Shown here piece by piece: positions 1 to 8,516 of a stretch of 53,934 bases of DNA. A program made the position numbers and the translations under genes. This DNA comes from Clostridia bacterium. Lineage in GTDB: Bacteria; Bacillota; Clostridia; Oscillospirales; Acutalibacteraceae. The stretch covers positions 115,650-169,583 of the forward strand of contig JAFQSP010000008.1 of NCBI GenBank assembly GCA_017409475.1, given 5' to 3'. A model generated the notes under the pieces. That model searched no databases and had not been told where the DNA came from. It saw only the letters and a list, made by a program, of their open reading frames with translations. How positions within the stretch are numbered: position 1 is the first letter of the stretch; the number at the start of each line of letters is the position of its first letter.

Positions 1-1028
1 TAACCTAATTGTTCAAGATAAGCAACTACTTGTTTAATATTTTGTTCCGAACTGATATGCTGAAGCTCGGCAGCTTCCTTCCAGTTAGCCGGGAAAATGC
101 CTGTAGCAGCTGTTGCAAAACCGAAATATGCCGACTTAACTATTTCGTCTCGTGAAAGGGCTGAACTGATTGCAACTCTCATTTCAGTTTTTGATAAAAG
201 ATAATTATTGGGGTTTATTCCAAGATATACAATATTAGTTAGAGGTACGGCATTTTGCGTTCCGCTCATTTTCGGAATTGTACTGTCCGAAAACTCTGAA
301 TAAATCATATCGATAGCACTTACCTCGACCATGTGCGAAAGAGATTCGTTGTCGGGTGTATCTATTAAATTGATATAATCAAATTTTGTTTTTCCGTTAT
401 AATAGTCTTTGTTCGGAATTAGCCTGTAGCTGTTTTCGCTGTCAATTACATATCGACCGCAACCGATTGGAGGAATTGTTCGGTCGTTCGAATCCTTTGT
501 TTCGGCCGTCCCGTTTTTAAAAATAGGAAAATCCAGCAGATTTATAAAATAAGGGTCGTATTTATATAGGTCGAATACGATTGTTTTTTGGTCAAATATC
601 GAACACGATTTAATGTTGCTAAGTTGCAGTTTATATTTATTTTCGGTCTTGTTCAATTGGTTAAACGAATACTTTACATCGTCGGCTGTAAGCAATGAAT
701 TGTCAGTAAATCTTACGTCTTTTAAGGTTACGGTTACTCGTTGCTTGTCAATACTAATTTCGTCAGCAAGATAATATACCGGACTAAAAGCTTCATCAAG
801 CTTGATAAGGGGGTCATAAAGTAACATGCTCAGTTCCTGATTAACCTTTGTTACCGCAACATAGGGGTTAAGTGAATCGGTTGAAGAATAGGGAAGTGCA
901 ATACCGATTTCTTCAACTGAGGTGTTCTTGCCACCTGAGGTTGTATCGTCAGAAACGATAAGAGAATTACAGGAGGAGAACAAAATAAGACATGATAAAA
1001 TAATGGAAATAACTCTAAAATATCTCAA
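1..1028 (-). CDS. Extracellular solute-binding lipoprotein of a peptide ABC transporter (SBP_bac_5 type), partial
   Basis: The frame is open from a TTG codon at 1028 to the window edge, giving 342 visible residues; the C-terminus lies outside. The start is chosen because a GGGGGAG ribosome binding site lies just upstream and the first residues form a lipoprotein signal: a basic start, a hydrophobic stretch and a Cys in LFSSC-N at residue 20. The mature part has the order typical of oligopeptide/nickel-binding proteins (family 5), with a DSLNPY segment, LLYDPLIKLD, then LTADDVKYSF and the later IPPIGCGRYVI stretch. It would bind peptides or a similar ligand outside the membrane for an ABC importer whose other genes are not in view. 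A promoter is visible at 1062-1090. The exact substrate is unknown. Confidence 0.82.
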   Translation of the reverse strand, partial: MRYFRVISIILSCLILFSSCNSLIVSDDTTSGGKNTSVEEIGIALPYSSTDSLNPYVAVTKVNQELSMLLYDPLIKLDEAFSPVYYLADEISIDKQRVTVTLKDVRFTDNSLLTADDVKYSFNQLNKTENKYKLQLSNIKSCSIFDQKTIVFDLYKYDPYFINLLDFPIFKNGTAETKDSNDRTIPPIGCGRYVIDSENSYRLIPNKDYYNGKTKFDYINLIDTPDNESLSHMVEVSAIDMIYSEFSDSTIPKMSGTQNAVPLTNIVYLGINPNNYLLSKTEMRVAISSALSRDEIVKSAYFGFATAATGIFPANWKEAAELQHISSEQNIKQVVAYLEQLG

Positions 1029-1061
1029 AAATTCTCCCCCTTATATTATAATTTCATCTCT

Positions 1062-1090
1062 ATTTTACATTATTTTAAACATTTAATCAA
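1062..1090 (-). promoter_or_regulatory. Sigma-A-like promoter for the solute-binding lipoprotein
   Basis: Read on the minus strand: TTGATT (1090-1085), a 17-base spacer and TAAAAT (1067-1062), ending 34 bases before the TTG start at 1028. Confidence 0.5.
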
Positions 1091-1127
1091 TAGATTTAGT
1101 TTCATTTTAAAAAATATGTTACAATTG

Positions 1128-1156
1128 TTGAAATAAGTTTTACTATATGCTAAAAT
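1128..1156 (+). promoter_or_regulatory. Promoter for the dockerin transglutaminase gene
   Basis: TTGAAA at 1128-1133, a 17-base spacer and TAAAAT at 1151-1156 with a TG extension at 1148-1149. It lies 43 bases before the ATG at 1199. Confidence 0.55.
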
Positions 1157-1198
1157 GTTTATGTATGAAATCAATAAATATTTGATTCGGAGGAAAAT

Positions 1199-2842
1199 AT
1201 GAATAGGTTGAAAAAATATTTATGCGCCATTTTATCAATTATTATGGTTATTACTGCAATACCGGTTGCTACTGCTACAGCTTCCGCTCAAACAGAGACT
1301 TATTCATCTGAGCTCAGTGAATTAGAGGAGTGCATATATTCTGCATATAAAAATATGGATAAAATTATTTATGTTTATTCATATTCTGCAACATACAGCG
1401 ATGTTATGACTGCTATCGATAATGTGCTTAATAAACGCACCGATGTTTTTTATGTATCTAAGTATGTAGAAAACTGCAATATTTCTGACGGATTTGTAAC
1501 TACAATTACACCTATATATCTTTTTACTCTCGAGGAAATTGAAGCTGCAAAATCAGCTATCAACGCATCTGTTAATTCGCTTATCAGCGACTTGGACAGC
1601 AGCATGACTGATGTTCAAAAGCTGCTGTTATTACACGACCGAATGATTCTTGATATCGCGTATAACGACGACGCTATCGAAAACGATACACTTACCGAGA
1701 GTGATTATACAATTTACGGTGCTTTTGTGAATAAAAAGGGTATTTGCGAAGCATATGCAAAGGCTTTCAAATATTGCGCCGATTTACTCGGTATCGAAAA
1801 CGAAATAATTCCTTTTTCTACAATGAATCACATGTGGAACCAGGTAAAAATTGACGGTGAATGGTACAATGTTGACGTTACATACGATGATGAACTTACA
1901 TCAGATCTTTTTGCTCATGTTGAGCACAAATATTTTCTTTTTTCTGATACCGTTGCATCAAATAAAGGATATCGAGAAGGATATTCTACTAACGGAGCAA
2001 CTGATACAACCTATGATAGTAAAGCTTTTTGGTTGAATAGTCTTTCATCGGTGTTTATGGCCGGAGACGTTTTTGTTTATTCGCTCAGAAACGGAAAGAT
2101 TTGCACTCATGATTTCGAAACCAATACATCTATAACAATAGTTTCGCTTACTTCAAGCGACCGTTGGAAAGCACCGGGTACAAATGGATCATATCCATAT
2201 TATTATATGCGTCCTATCTATTATAACGGATATATTTACTATAATTTGCCTAAATCGATTTGTACCATTCGTCCCGACGGAACAGGAAAAAGTATCATCT
2301 ATACCTATTCAGTTGACGACCGTCAGATTTATGGACTCGGATATAATTACGGTGTTCCCGGTTACACTGTAAGAACAGGTAGTAATTCAGCGGATGATAT
2401 TATCCCTCTTTCCCAAACGACAAGAATTCTTAAAGCCATTAATGTAACAACCAATCCTACAAAGAGTGTATATATGAAGGGCGAAGCCCTCGATACCAGC
2501 GGAATGGTTGTAACCGCATCATATAGCGACGGAAGTACATTTAATTTAATTGATACTGATTATACAATATCTGCTTTTGATTCAAGTACAGTTGGTTCAA
2601 AGTCGCTTACGGTGTCCTATGGAAGCAAGACTTGTGCTCTCGAATTGAGCGTTGTTGATTATGGCGATATAGACATGGATTATGCATGGACAAGTGCTGA
2701 TATGCTTAAATTACAGCAGCATTTCTTTGGAATAACCAGCCTTTCTGATATGGAATTTACTTTAGCCGATATTGATAAAAACGGCGTGCTCGATTCCACT
2801 GATATTTTGACGCTTCAAACAAAAATATTGGGCATTTTTTAA
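1199..2842 (+). CDS. Secreted transglutaminase-like protein with bacterial Ig-like domain and C-terminal dockerin
   Basis: Of 547 residues, the first ~30 form a cleavable signal peptide. Residues ~130-235 are a transglutaminase-like core with a complete Cys-His-Asp triad: C183 in KGICEAYA, H211 in NHMWN and D226 in NVDVTYDDE. Residues ~410-485 resemble a Big_3 bacterial Ig-like domain (NPTKSVYMKGEAL...YSDGST). The last ~60 residues form a type I dockerin: the second loop, DIDKNGVLDSTD, is canonical, while the first (DIDMDYAWTSAD) is degenerate. Dockerins bind cohesins, so the protein is probably attached to a scaffold or the cell surface; no cohesin gene is in the window. The substrate (peptide bond, cross-link or other) is not deducible. 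GGAGG precedes the ATG by 5 bases. Confidence 0.88.
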   Translation: MNRLKKYLCAILSIIMVITAIPVATATASAQTETYSSELSELEECIYSAYKNMDKIIYVYSYSATYSDVMTAIDNVLNKRTDVFYVSKYVENCNISDGFVTTITPIYLFTLEEIEAAKSAINASVNSLISDLDSSMTDVQKLLLLHDRMILDIAYNDDAIENDTLTESDYTIYGAFVNKKGICEAYAKAFKYCADLLGIENEIIPFSTMNHMWNQVKIDGEWYNVDVTYDDELTSDLFAHVEHKYFLFSDTVASNKGYREGYSTNGATDTTYDSKAFWLNSLSSVFMAGDVFVYSLRNGKICTHDFETNTSITIVSLTSSDRWKAPGTNGSYPYYYMRPIYYNGYIYYNLPKSICTIRPDGTGKSIIYTYSVDDRQIYGLGYNYGVPGYTVRTGSNSADDIIPLSQTTRILKAINVTTNPTKSVYMKGEALDTSGMVVTASYSDGSTFNLIDTDYTISAFDSSTVGSKSLTVSYGSKTCALELSVVDYGDIDMDYAWTSADMLKLQQHFFGITSLSDMEFTLADIDKNGVLDSTDILTLQTKILGIF

Positions 2843-2866
2843 ACAAAATATATAAAGCTATTTATC

Positions 2867-2905
2867 AATGGCGGCTTGATGTAGAAATTCAAGCCGCCAT
2901 TTTGT
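2867..2905 (+). terminator. Rho-independent terminator
   Basis: A perfect 13-bp stem (2867-2879 with 2889-2901), a 9-base loop and a short T-rich tail, 25 bases after the dockerin transglutaminase stop. Confidence 0.75.
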
Positions 2906-2944
2906 CAATTTTGTAGAATTGCCTTATTTATATGTATACAAATA

Positions 2945-2973
2945 TTGCTTTTTTTTGAAAATTGTGATAAAAT
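2945..2973 (+). promoter_or_regulatory. Promoter for the second dockerin gene
   Basis: TTGCTT at 2945-2950, a 17-base spacer and TAAAAT at 2968-2973 with a TG extension at 2965-2966. Its position inside the longest possible reading frame supports the downstream ATG at 3005 as the real start. Confidence 0.5.
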
Positions 2974-3004
2974 CTACTTATCTATGCAAAGGAGATGCAA
3001 AACA

Positions 3005-5290
3005 ATGAGTAAACGTATAATTTCTTTACTGCTTACAATCGTAATTCTTGCCGGAAGCATCGTTTCCGCAACTGCTGCGATTGACACAACCGGCCTTGTT
3101 GATATCACAATGCCTACATCGGCTGAGTATTACACTGGTGAAGGTACCAGTATCAGATATTCATGGTTCTGCTGTGACAGTACTAATTACAGCGTTGATG
3201 CTGAAGGTAACGTTACAAGCAGCAATGTTAAGGGCGGAGACAGATATTTTGTTTCAAAAATCGCCTATAACCTTGGTGAAAAATTCAATGTTAGTTTTAA
3301 ATTGAACTCGGATAACCAGAACCCGAATTCAAATAACAGAATTGTTTATCAGCTCGGTGATTTAGCCGTAGCCTTCTTCTCATACGGATCAAAGACGAAT
3401 GATAATCATGGAATTGTCCGTTTCTACTACGGTGATAATATTGCTTCAATTGGAGGCAGTGGCGTTTCTTACACAGATGCATCCGATTACCTTATCGGCG
3501 AAACCGAAGATATCGGAATCTCAACTCACAGGGTAGTAATTGATTTTGATAACGGTACATTTAACTTTGAAGTTTATAACGATGATACCCTTGTTTACGA
3601 ACTTAGTAAAGAAATTTCAGAATACGATTTCACTAATGTTAAGCCCGCTATCAGAGTATATAAGAGATCTTCTGTTTGGGACAACGGATTGTATATGTCT
3701 GGACATAAGATTTTAGCTAATCTTGATGGTGAATCGGTTGCTCAGTCAATAGATGCTCTTGATATTGATACTCTTACCTACGATAACATCGTCGCAGTTT
3801 CAGCCTTGAGAAATTGGTACGATTCAATTGATGAAGTTGAACAGGCTAAAGTTACTAACTACACCGACCTCGAAGCTCTCGAAGCAAAGGTTCCCCTTCT
3901 TATCGCAGAAAACTTTAATGAAGTAATAGGCGATATCGTCATTGACGAATTAAGGCTTTATAACAAGTCTACCATCGAAGGCTATCGTGCCGAATACGAA
4001 AGCTACACCGATGAGCAAAAAGCACTTGTTACCAATATTGATAATCTTGTTGCTGCCGAGGCTGAAATTCTCCGCCTTATAATTCTTAAAAATGATACCG
4101 ATGCAGCAAATATTGTTAATGACGAAATTCTCGCAATGGGAGAAATCACCTTTGCAAATTACCTCTACGTAGGCGACGCAAGAATGTCATACGAAACTCT
4201 TACTGCTCAGGGAAAGACACTTGTTGCTGACTATGCGGTGCTTACTGCTGCTGAGGATACAGTAGACGCTCTCAGAAAATCTGTTAGCTTCCGAATGGTC
4301 ACAAATATGATCGCAGAAATTCCTGAAACTGTAACAATGGCAGACAATGATACAGTATTTAATGCTCTCGGCGCATATTCAATGCTCAGCACCGCTGAAA
4401 AGAGACTTGTTGAAAATATTCAGGTTGCTATCGACGCAGCGAACGTTCTTGTTAAATTAGAGACCGAGAATAATACTCTTATTTCGCCGAAGATTGTCAG
4501 CCTCGAACTTATCGGTCAAAAGATTTCTGCAGGTTGGCTTCCTAACGCCGAAAACGGACGCTATACAGCCGTTCCCGAAGGTGTTACGGTTTATGCCGGC
4601 GATACAGTAAAACCTGGCGTATATTGGGAAAACCTTCTTTACGATGTTAAATATAACGAAGATGGCTCGGTTGCTTCCTATACAGGTACCGGCACCTGCT
4701 ACAATATCACCACAGGCGGTAACAACTGGTGGGGCAATAATATGCAGCCTCTTTCAAACGGCGCTTGCCGTAATGTTTCTGCAGGTACATTGAATCTCTA
4801 CCACTCGAATGTTGGTATTCATGTTGCTGAGGTTGAGGTTTATGAACGTCCGACATACGAATATAACGAGCTCTTCGACGTTTCTATGAACGTTCGTACC
4901 ATGATAGAAGCTCTCCCGAGAGAATACAGCAAGCTTATCGAAGCCGACCGTTATCTCGTAGAATCGGCTAACGAAGTCCTTGATACCATCAGTGTTTTCG
5001 ATCTTGACGAGGTTCATAATGTTCGTTACCTCATCAATGCCGAAAAGGTTCTTAACGGTGCTTCAATCGAAGACGAAGAAAATGTTTACGAATCGAATAT
5101 CACAGGTGATATTACAAATGATTTTGTTATCAATAGCTTAGACCTTCTTTCTCTTCAGTTGCATATTCTCAGTATCAGCGAGGTTATTGATGCTGACCGT
5201 TGCGATTTGAATAATGACGGTTTGGTTGATTCTACCGACCTTGTTGCACTCCAGATGTACATTGTTGGTCTTGCAACATATTTTGAATAA
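3005..5290 (+). CDS. Secreted multidomain dockerin protein with helical repeats
   Basis: A 761-residue secreted protein. The ATG at 3005 is preferred over one 60 bases upstream because GGAG lies 10 bases before it and the protein then opens with a clean signal peptide (SLLLTIVILAGSIVSA). Residues ~30-240 are rich in beta strands and Trp/Tyr and may be a lectin-like sandwich, an inference only. Residues ~245-490 hold about four alpha-helical repeats of ~65-75 residues with the recurring pattern Y..L....K.LV.N...L..AE. A beta-rich segment follows (~495-620). The C-terminus is a type I dockerin with the loops GDITNDFVINSLD and DLNNDGLVDSTD. No catalytic motif was recognised, so it may be an adhesin or carbohydrate-binding component. 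It forms a secreted dockerin pair with the upstream gene but has its own promoter. Confidence 0.8.
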   Translation: MSKRIISLLLTIVILAGSIVSATAAIDTTGLVDITMPTSAEYYTGEGTSIRYSWFCCDSTNYSVDAEGNVTSSNVKGGDRYFVSKIAYNLGEKFNVSFKLNSDNQNPNSNNRIVYQLGDLAVAFFSYGSKTNDNHGIVRFYYGDNIASIGGSGVSYTDASDYLIGETEDIGISTHRVVIDFDNGTFNFEVYNDDTLVYELSKEISEYDFTNVKPAIRVYKRSSVWDNGLYMSGHKILANLDGESVAQSIDALDIDTLTYDNIVAVSALRNWYDSIDEVEQAKVTNYTDLEALEAKVPLLIAENFNEVIGDIVIDELRLYNKSTIEGYRAEYESYTDEQKALVTNIDNLVAAEAEILRLIILKNDTDAANIVNDEILAMGEITFANYLYVGDARMSYETLTAQGKTLVADYAVLTAAEDTVDALRKSVSFRMVTNMIAEIPETVTMADNDTVFNALGAYSMLSTAEKRLVENIQVAIDAANVLVKLETENNTLISPKIVSLELIGQKISAGWLPNAENGRYTAVPEGVTVYAGDTVKPGVYWENLLYDVKYNEDGSVASYTGTGTCYNITTGGNNWWGNNMQPLSNGACRNVSAGTLNLYHSNVGIHVAEVEVYERPTYEYNELFDVSMNVRTMIEALPREYSKLIEADRYLVESANEVLDTISVFDLDEVHNVRYLINAEKVLNGASIEDEENVYESNITGDITNDFVINSLDLLSLQLHILSISEVIDADRCDLNNDGLVDSTDLVALQMYIVGLATYFE

Positions 5291-5300
5291 TTAACGTAAT

Positions 5301-5335
5301 AAAAAAACGCTCTGATTTTTTCAGAGCGTTTTTTT
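5301..5335. terminator. Bidirectional terminator between convergent genes
   Basis: A perfect 15-bp stem (5301-5315 with 5321-5335) and a 5-base loop. The A-run on one side and T-run on the other let it serve both the dockerin gene (+) and the GtrA-type gene (-). Confidence 0.8.
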
Positions 5336-5348
5336 GTACTGGGGGTTA

Positions 5349-5753
5349 TTATTGATTAGTTTCGATTGCGTCTTTAAATACATAAAATCTTTGATATAAA
5401 TATTCGAGTATAAAGTTTAGTACCATATTAAGTGCAGTTATAAGATATTCATTATATCCTATTATATCGGCGAGATAGTATTCCAAAAGGGTTGATAACG
5501 GGGTAAATATAGCATAGAAAGCGAGGGTTTTAAGCATCGCAATCGGTATGTTATTTGCCGAGTGAAAGGTGTATTTTCGGTTTAAAGTAAAGTTCCATAC
5601 AACCGAAAGTAAAAGTGCAATTAGGTAACAAGGCCAAAAAGGCAAATTAGCAAATTCGTTTAAAAGGGCAAATGTGACAATTTGAATAAGCCCTGCGCTT
5701 ATTGAAAAAAGAGTAAATTTTACCGCTCTTAAAAATTCTTTTTTATTAGACAT
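5349..5753 (-). CDS. GtrA-like small membrane protein
   Basis: 134 residues with about four hydrophobic segments and the GtrA-family signature around LLSVVWNFTLNRKYTFHS. GtrA-family proteins are membrane components of cell-surface polysaccharide and teichoic acid glycosylation, thought to help move lipid-linked sugars across the membrane. The start at 5753 is chosen over an ATG 27 bases upstream because AAGGAG sits 6 bases before it. It is a single gene facing the dockerin gene across a shared terminator. A partner glycosyltransferase is not adjacent, though a GT2 gene lies about 4 kb away. Confidence 0.82.
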   Translation of the reverse strand: MSNKKEFLRAVKFTLFSISAGLIQIVTFALLNEFANLPFWPCYLIALLLSVVWNFTLNRKYTFHSANNIPIAMLKTLAFYAIFTPLSTLLEYYLADIIGYNEYLITALNMVLNFILEYLYQRFYVFKDAIETNQ

Positions 5754-5814
5754 ACGATGCTCCTTGTAAATTTTTTTCATATTATAATTTAAATAATTTA
5801 TGCAATATAAAAAT

Positions 5815-5853
5815 AAAAAAGTTCTCGGCTGATTTTAGCCGAGAACTTTTTTT
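5815..5853 (-). terminator. Terminator after rubrerythrin
   Basis: A perfect 10-bp GC-rich stem (5821-5830 with 5837-5846) flanked by a run of six A and a run of seven T. On the minus strand it follows the rbr stop codon immediately. Confidence 0.8.
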
Positions 5854-5860
5854 GCTTTAA

Positions 5861-6397
5861 TTAATAATTTTCTGCGTGAATTTCAAAGAAACTCTTCGGG
5901 TGTGCGCAGGTGGGGCAAATTTCGGGTGCCTTTGTACCAACGATAATGTGACCACAGTTGCGGCATTCCCAAACCTTAACCTCGCTCTTTTCAAATACTG
6001 CGGCGGTCTCTACGTTTTTGAGAAGGGCTCTGTAACGTTCCTCGTGATGCTTTTCAATAGCGGCAACGAGGCGGAATTTATGAGCTAATTCCTTGAATCC
6101 TTCTTCCTCGGCTGTTTTTGCAAAGCCTTCGTACATATCGGTCCATTCATAGTTTTCACCTTCGGCTGCTGCAGCAAGATTAGCTGCTGTGTCGCCGAGT
6201 CCTTCAAGCTCCTTGAACCATAATTTTGCGTGTTCTTTTTCGTTTTCGGCGGTTTTCAGAAAGAGTGCAGCAATCTGCTCATATCCTTCCTTTTTTGCCA
6301 CAGAAGCGAAATATGTGTATTTGTTTCTTGCTTCTGATTCGCCCGAAAAAGCGGCTCTGAGATTCATCTCGGTTTTTGTTCCTGCGTATTTGTTCAT
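5861..6397 (-). CDS. rbr: Rubrerythrin
   Basis: A 178-residue protein with a ferritin-like diiron four-helix domain (residues ~1-140; metal-ligand segments [20 protein letters not shown] and EKHHEERY). A C-terminal rubredoxin-like iron site follows, with the pairs CRNC and CPTC. Rubrerythrins reduce hydrogen peroxide in the cytoplasm of anaerobes, taking electrons from rubredoxin or NAD(P)H systems. Length and layout are standard for the family. The start is preceded by AAGGAG and a strong promoter. It is monocistronic with its own terminator. Confidence 0.97.
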   Translation of the reverse strand: MNKYAGTKTEMNLRAAFSGESEARNKYTYFASVAKKEGYEQIAALFLKTAENEKEHAKLWFKELEGLGDTAANLAAAAEGENYEWTDMYEGFAKTAEEEGFKELAHKFRLVAAIEKHHEERYRALLKNVETAAVFEKSEVKVWECRNCGHIIVGTKAPEICPTCAHPKSFFEIHAENY

Positions 6398-6428
6398 TGT
6401 TTATCGCTCCTTAATTGAATTTGATTAT

Positions 6429-6457
6429 ATTATACAATATGATTATTTGATTTTCAA
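6429..6457 (-). promoter_or_regulatory. Rubrerythrin promoter
   Basis: On the minus strand: TTGAAA (6457-6452), a 17-base spacer and TATAAT (6434-6429), 31 bases before the ATG. The surrounding sequence is AT-rich and partly palindromic; a peroxide-repressor site is possible but not demonstrable by eye. Confidence 0.65.
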
Positions 6458-6539
6458 CCGATTTATATTCATTTTATACCGAGAATATTTAAAGTTTATC
6501 TTCGAAAAATAATCATAAAATTTAATTTAGAGGTGTAAA

Positions 6540-7520
6540 ATGTGTACTGCATTAGGTTTTAAAACGGATTTCGGTTGCTTTTTTGGAAGAAATATGGATT
6601 TATCATATTCGTTCAATCAGTCGCCAATTTATTTAAACAAGGGCTTTTGTTACATTAACCCTGTATCTGACGAAAAGGTTGCTCTTAAAAGGTCAATTTT
6701 CGGCATGGGTACGATTATTGATGGTCATCCTGCTTTTGCCGAAGGTATGAATAGCGACGGACTTGGTTGCGCGGGACTTAATTTCTCCCGATATGCGTAT
6801 TATGAGAATAGCGCGGTTGAGGGTAAAACGAATTTAGCACCGTATGATTTTATTTTATACGTGTTATCTAATTTTTCATCTGTTGCTGATGTGAAAAATA
6901 GTATTTCGACTGTCGAACTGGTCAGCGTACCAATAAATAAAGATACCCCGATTGCCACACTTCATTGGATGATATGCGACAAAACCGGAGCATCTATAGT
7001 AGTTGAAAAGACAAAAAGCGGTCTTACTTGTTACGATAATCCTGTCGGTGTAATGACAAATGACCCGACTTTTGATTGGCATTTGACCAACCTTAATGAA
7101 TACATGAAAATTAGCCCATTCGACTGCGAGCTAACCGTTTGGAACGGTCTTAAATTAAAAGGACTCGGTGTGGGTAACGGTACATTGGGGCTGCCGGGCG
7201 ATTTCGAATCGGTTTCGCGCTTTGTTCGTGCGGCTTTTTTGCGCTCAAATCTGCCTATAATGGAAAGTGAAGGCGAGGCGATTTCAGCATTTTTTCATAT
7301 ACTTGATAATCTTGCAATGCCAAAGGGAAGCGTAATCGTCGAAGGAAATAGGGAATCATACACCTTCTATTCTTCGTGTATGAATCTCGATAAAGGTATA
7401 TATTATTTTAAAACTTATAATAACAGTAGAATATCCGCAATTAAAATGAATGACATCATCACCGATAAAATAGAATTGTTTAATTATTGCGACAGTCAGG
7501 ATATAAATTATCTTAATTAA
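6540..7520 (+). CDS. Choloylglycine hydrolase family protein (bile salt hydrolase or penicillin V acylase type)
   Basis: A 326-residue Ntn hydrolase. Met1 is followed directly by Cys2, the nucleophile exposed after Met removal. The family residues follow in order: R17 and D20 in FGRNMD, the Asn in EGMNSDGLGCAGLNF, the Asn in MTNDPTFDWHLTNLNEYM, and the Arg in ESVSRFVRAAFL. These enzymes hydrolyse an amide bond, either in glycine- or taurine-conjugated bile acids or in penicillin V-like or N-acyl substrates; family members differ in preference, which cannot be fixed here. There is no signal peptide, so it is cytoplasmic. AGAGGTG precedes the start. The stop lies only 7 bases from the convergent patatin gene with no hairpin between them. 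Confidence 0.9.
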   Translation: MCTALGFKTDFGCFFGRNMDLSYSFNQSPIYLNKGFCYINPVSDEKVALKRSIFGMGTIIDGHPAFAEGMNSDGLGCAGLNFSRYAYYENSAVEGKTNLAPYDFILYVLSNFSSVADVKNSISTVELVSVPINKDTPIATLHWMICDKTGASIVVEKTKSGLTCYDNPVGVMTNDPTFDWHLTNLNEYMKISPFDCELTVWNGLKLKGLGVGNGTLGLPGDFESVSRFVRAAFLRSNLPIMESEGEAISAFFHILDNLAMPKGSVIVEGNRESYTFYSSCMNLDKGIYYFKTYNNSRISAIKMNDIITDKIELFNYCDSQDINYLN

Positions 7521-7527
7521 GAGTGAT

Positions 7528-8376
7528 TTATTTTTCTAAAAATTCTTTTATTTCAGCTAATCTTTCTGTCGCTATCTTTCTTCCGATTTCATAAACAATA
7601 GTGAGTTTCTTTGGATCTTTTTCGGTCCGTTTGATTGGCAAAGCGGTATCGGGTCGAATAACTAATATCGAGCCGTCCTTTTCCTTTTTATCAATGTAAT
7701 CAAGCGTTTCGTTGTATGTGATGTGTCGATTTTTCATAATTTCGACCAGCTTGGGATATTTCTTATATTTGAGTTTAACGAGCGGGATAATTCCGCTCTT
7801 TTTCTTTTTGTAATCTTTCGGTCGGGTAAGAACAACAATATTTTTATCATATCCTAAATTTTCAAAAAAACGCAGAGGAATTGCATCGGAAATTCCGCCA
7901 TCGAGCATCTTTATACCGTCAATTTCAACTATTTGAGACACCATCGGCATTGACGCAGATGCTCTTATCCAATCGAATCCGTTTCCTTCACAGGCGGTAA
8001 AATTATGATAAACGGGTTCGCCCTTTTCAATATCGGTACAAACGACAAAAAAGTCCATTGGATTACTTTTATAGCTTTCGAAATCGAAAATATCGTGTTT
8101 TAGCGGAACCTCGTTGTAACAAAATTCGGTGCTGTAAAAGTTGCCGGTTTTTATTAAAACACCTAATCCCCCATAACGTTTATCGTTACAAAATTTTGTA
8201 TTATAGCGAAGAACACGACCGATTTGACCCGATTTATAGTTGCAGCCAAAGGCGGCACCCGCCGAAACTCCGACAGCGCCATCAAATACGATTCCGTTTT
8301 CCATTAAAACATCGATAACGCCGGCGGTGAACATACCACGCATAGCGCCACCTTCTAATACAAGCCCTTTTTTCAT
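7528..8376 (-). CDS. Patatin-like phospholipase (RssA/YjjU type)
   Basis: 282 residues. It has the patatin oxyanion glycine-rich stretch LEGGAMRG at the N-terminus, the nucleophile Ser38 in GVSAG, and the dyad Asp in LDGGISDAIPL. Patatin-like proteins are serine lipid acyl hydrolases acting on membrane phospholipids or neutral lipids; the bacterial substrate is generally unknown. The start at 8376 is preferred to one 42 bases upstream because GAGG lies just before it and it gives the usual family N-terminus MKKGLVLEGG. No signal peptide is seen. It is a single gene convergent with the choloylglycine hydrolase. Confidence 0.9.
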   Translation of the reverse strand: MKKGLVLEGGAMRGMFTAGVIDVLMENGIVFDGAVGVSAGAAFGCNYKSGQIGRVLRYNTKFCNDKRYGGLGVLIKTGNFYSTEFCYNEVPLKHDIFDFESYKSNPMDFFVVCTDIEKGEPVYHNFTACEGNGFDWIRASASMPMVSQIVEIDGIKMLDGGISDAIPLRFFENLGYDKNIVVLTRPKDYKKKKSGIIPLVKLKYKKYPKLVEIMKNRHITYNETLDYIDKKEKDGSILVIRPDTALPIKRTEKDPKKLTIVYEIGRKIATERLAEIKEFLEK

Positions 8377-8462
8377 AGTAAGAAAACCTCGAATGCGAAA
8401 TATATAATAATATATCATGTTTTGGTCGGATTTGCAATGCTATGGTAATTAAAGCAAATTAA

Positions 8463-8490
8463 TTGACTTTTATTACTGTTTTATTATAAT
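8463..8490 (+). promoter_or_regulatory. Promoter for the membrane acyltransferase
   Basis: TTGACT at 8463-8468, a 16-base spacer and TATAAT at 8485-8490, 27 bases before the ATG at 8517. Confidence 0.65.
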
Positions 8491-8516
8491 GATTATATAA
8501 GGGAGGAGAGGTTATA

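Noticed and set aside
2945-3004. A start 60 bases upstream for the second dockerin protein.
   Set aside because: It has no ribosome binding site, adds non-signal residues before the signal peptide and coincides with the promoter.
6429-6457. A PerR or Fur box at the rubrerythrin promoter.
   Set aside because: The AT-rich palindromic look does not match the 7-1-7 consensus well enough by eye.
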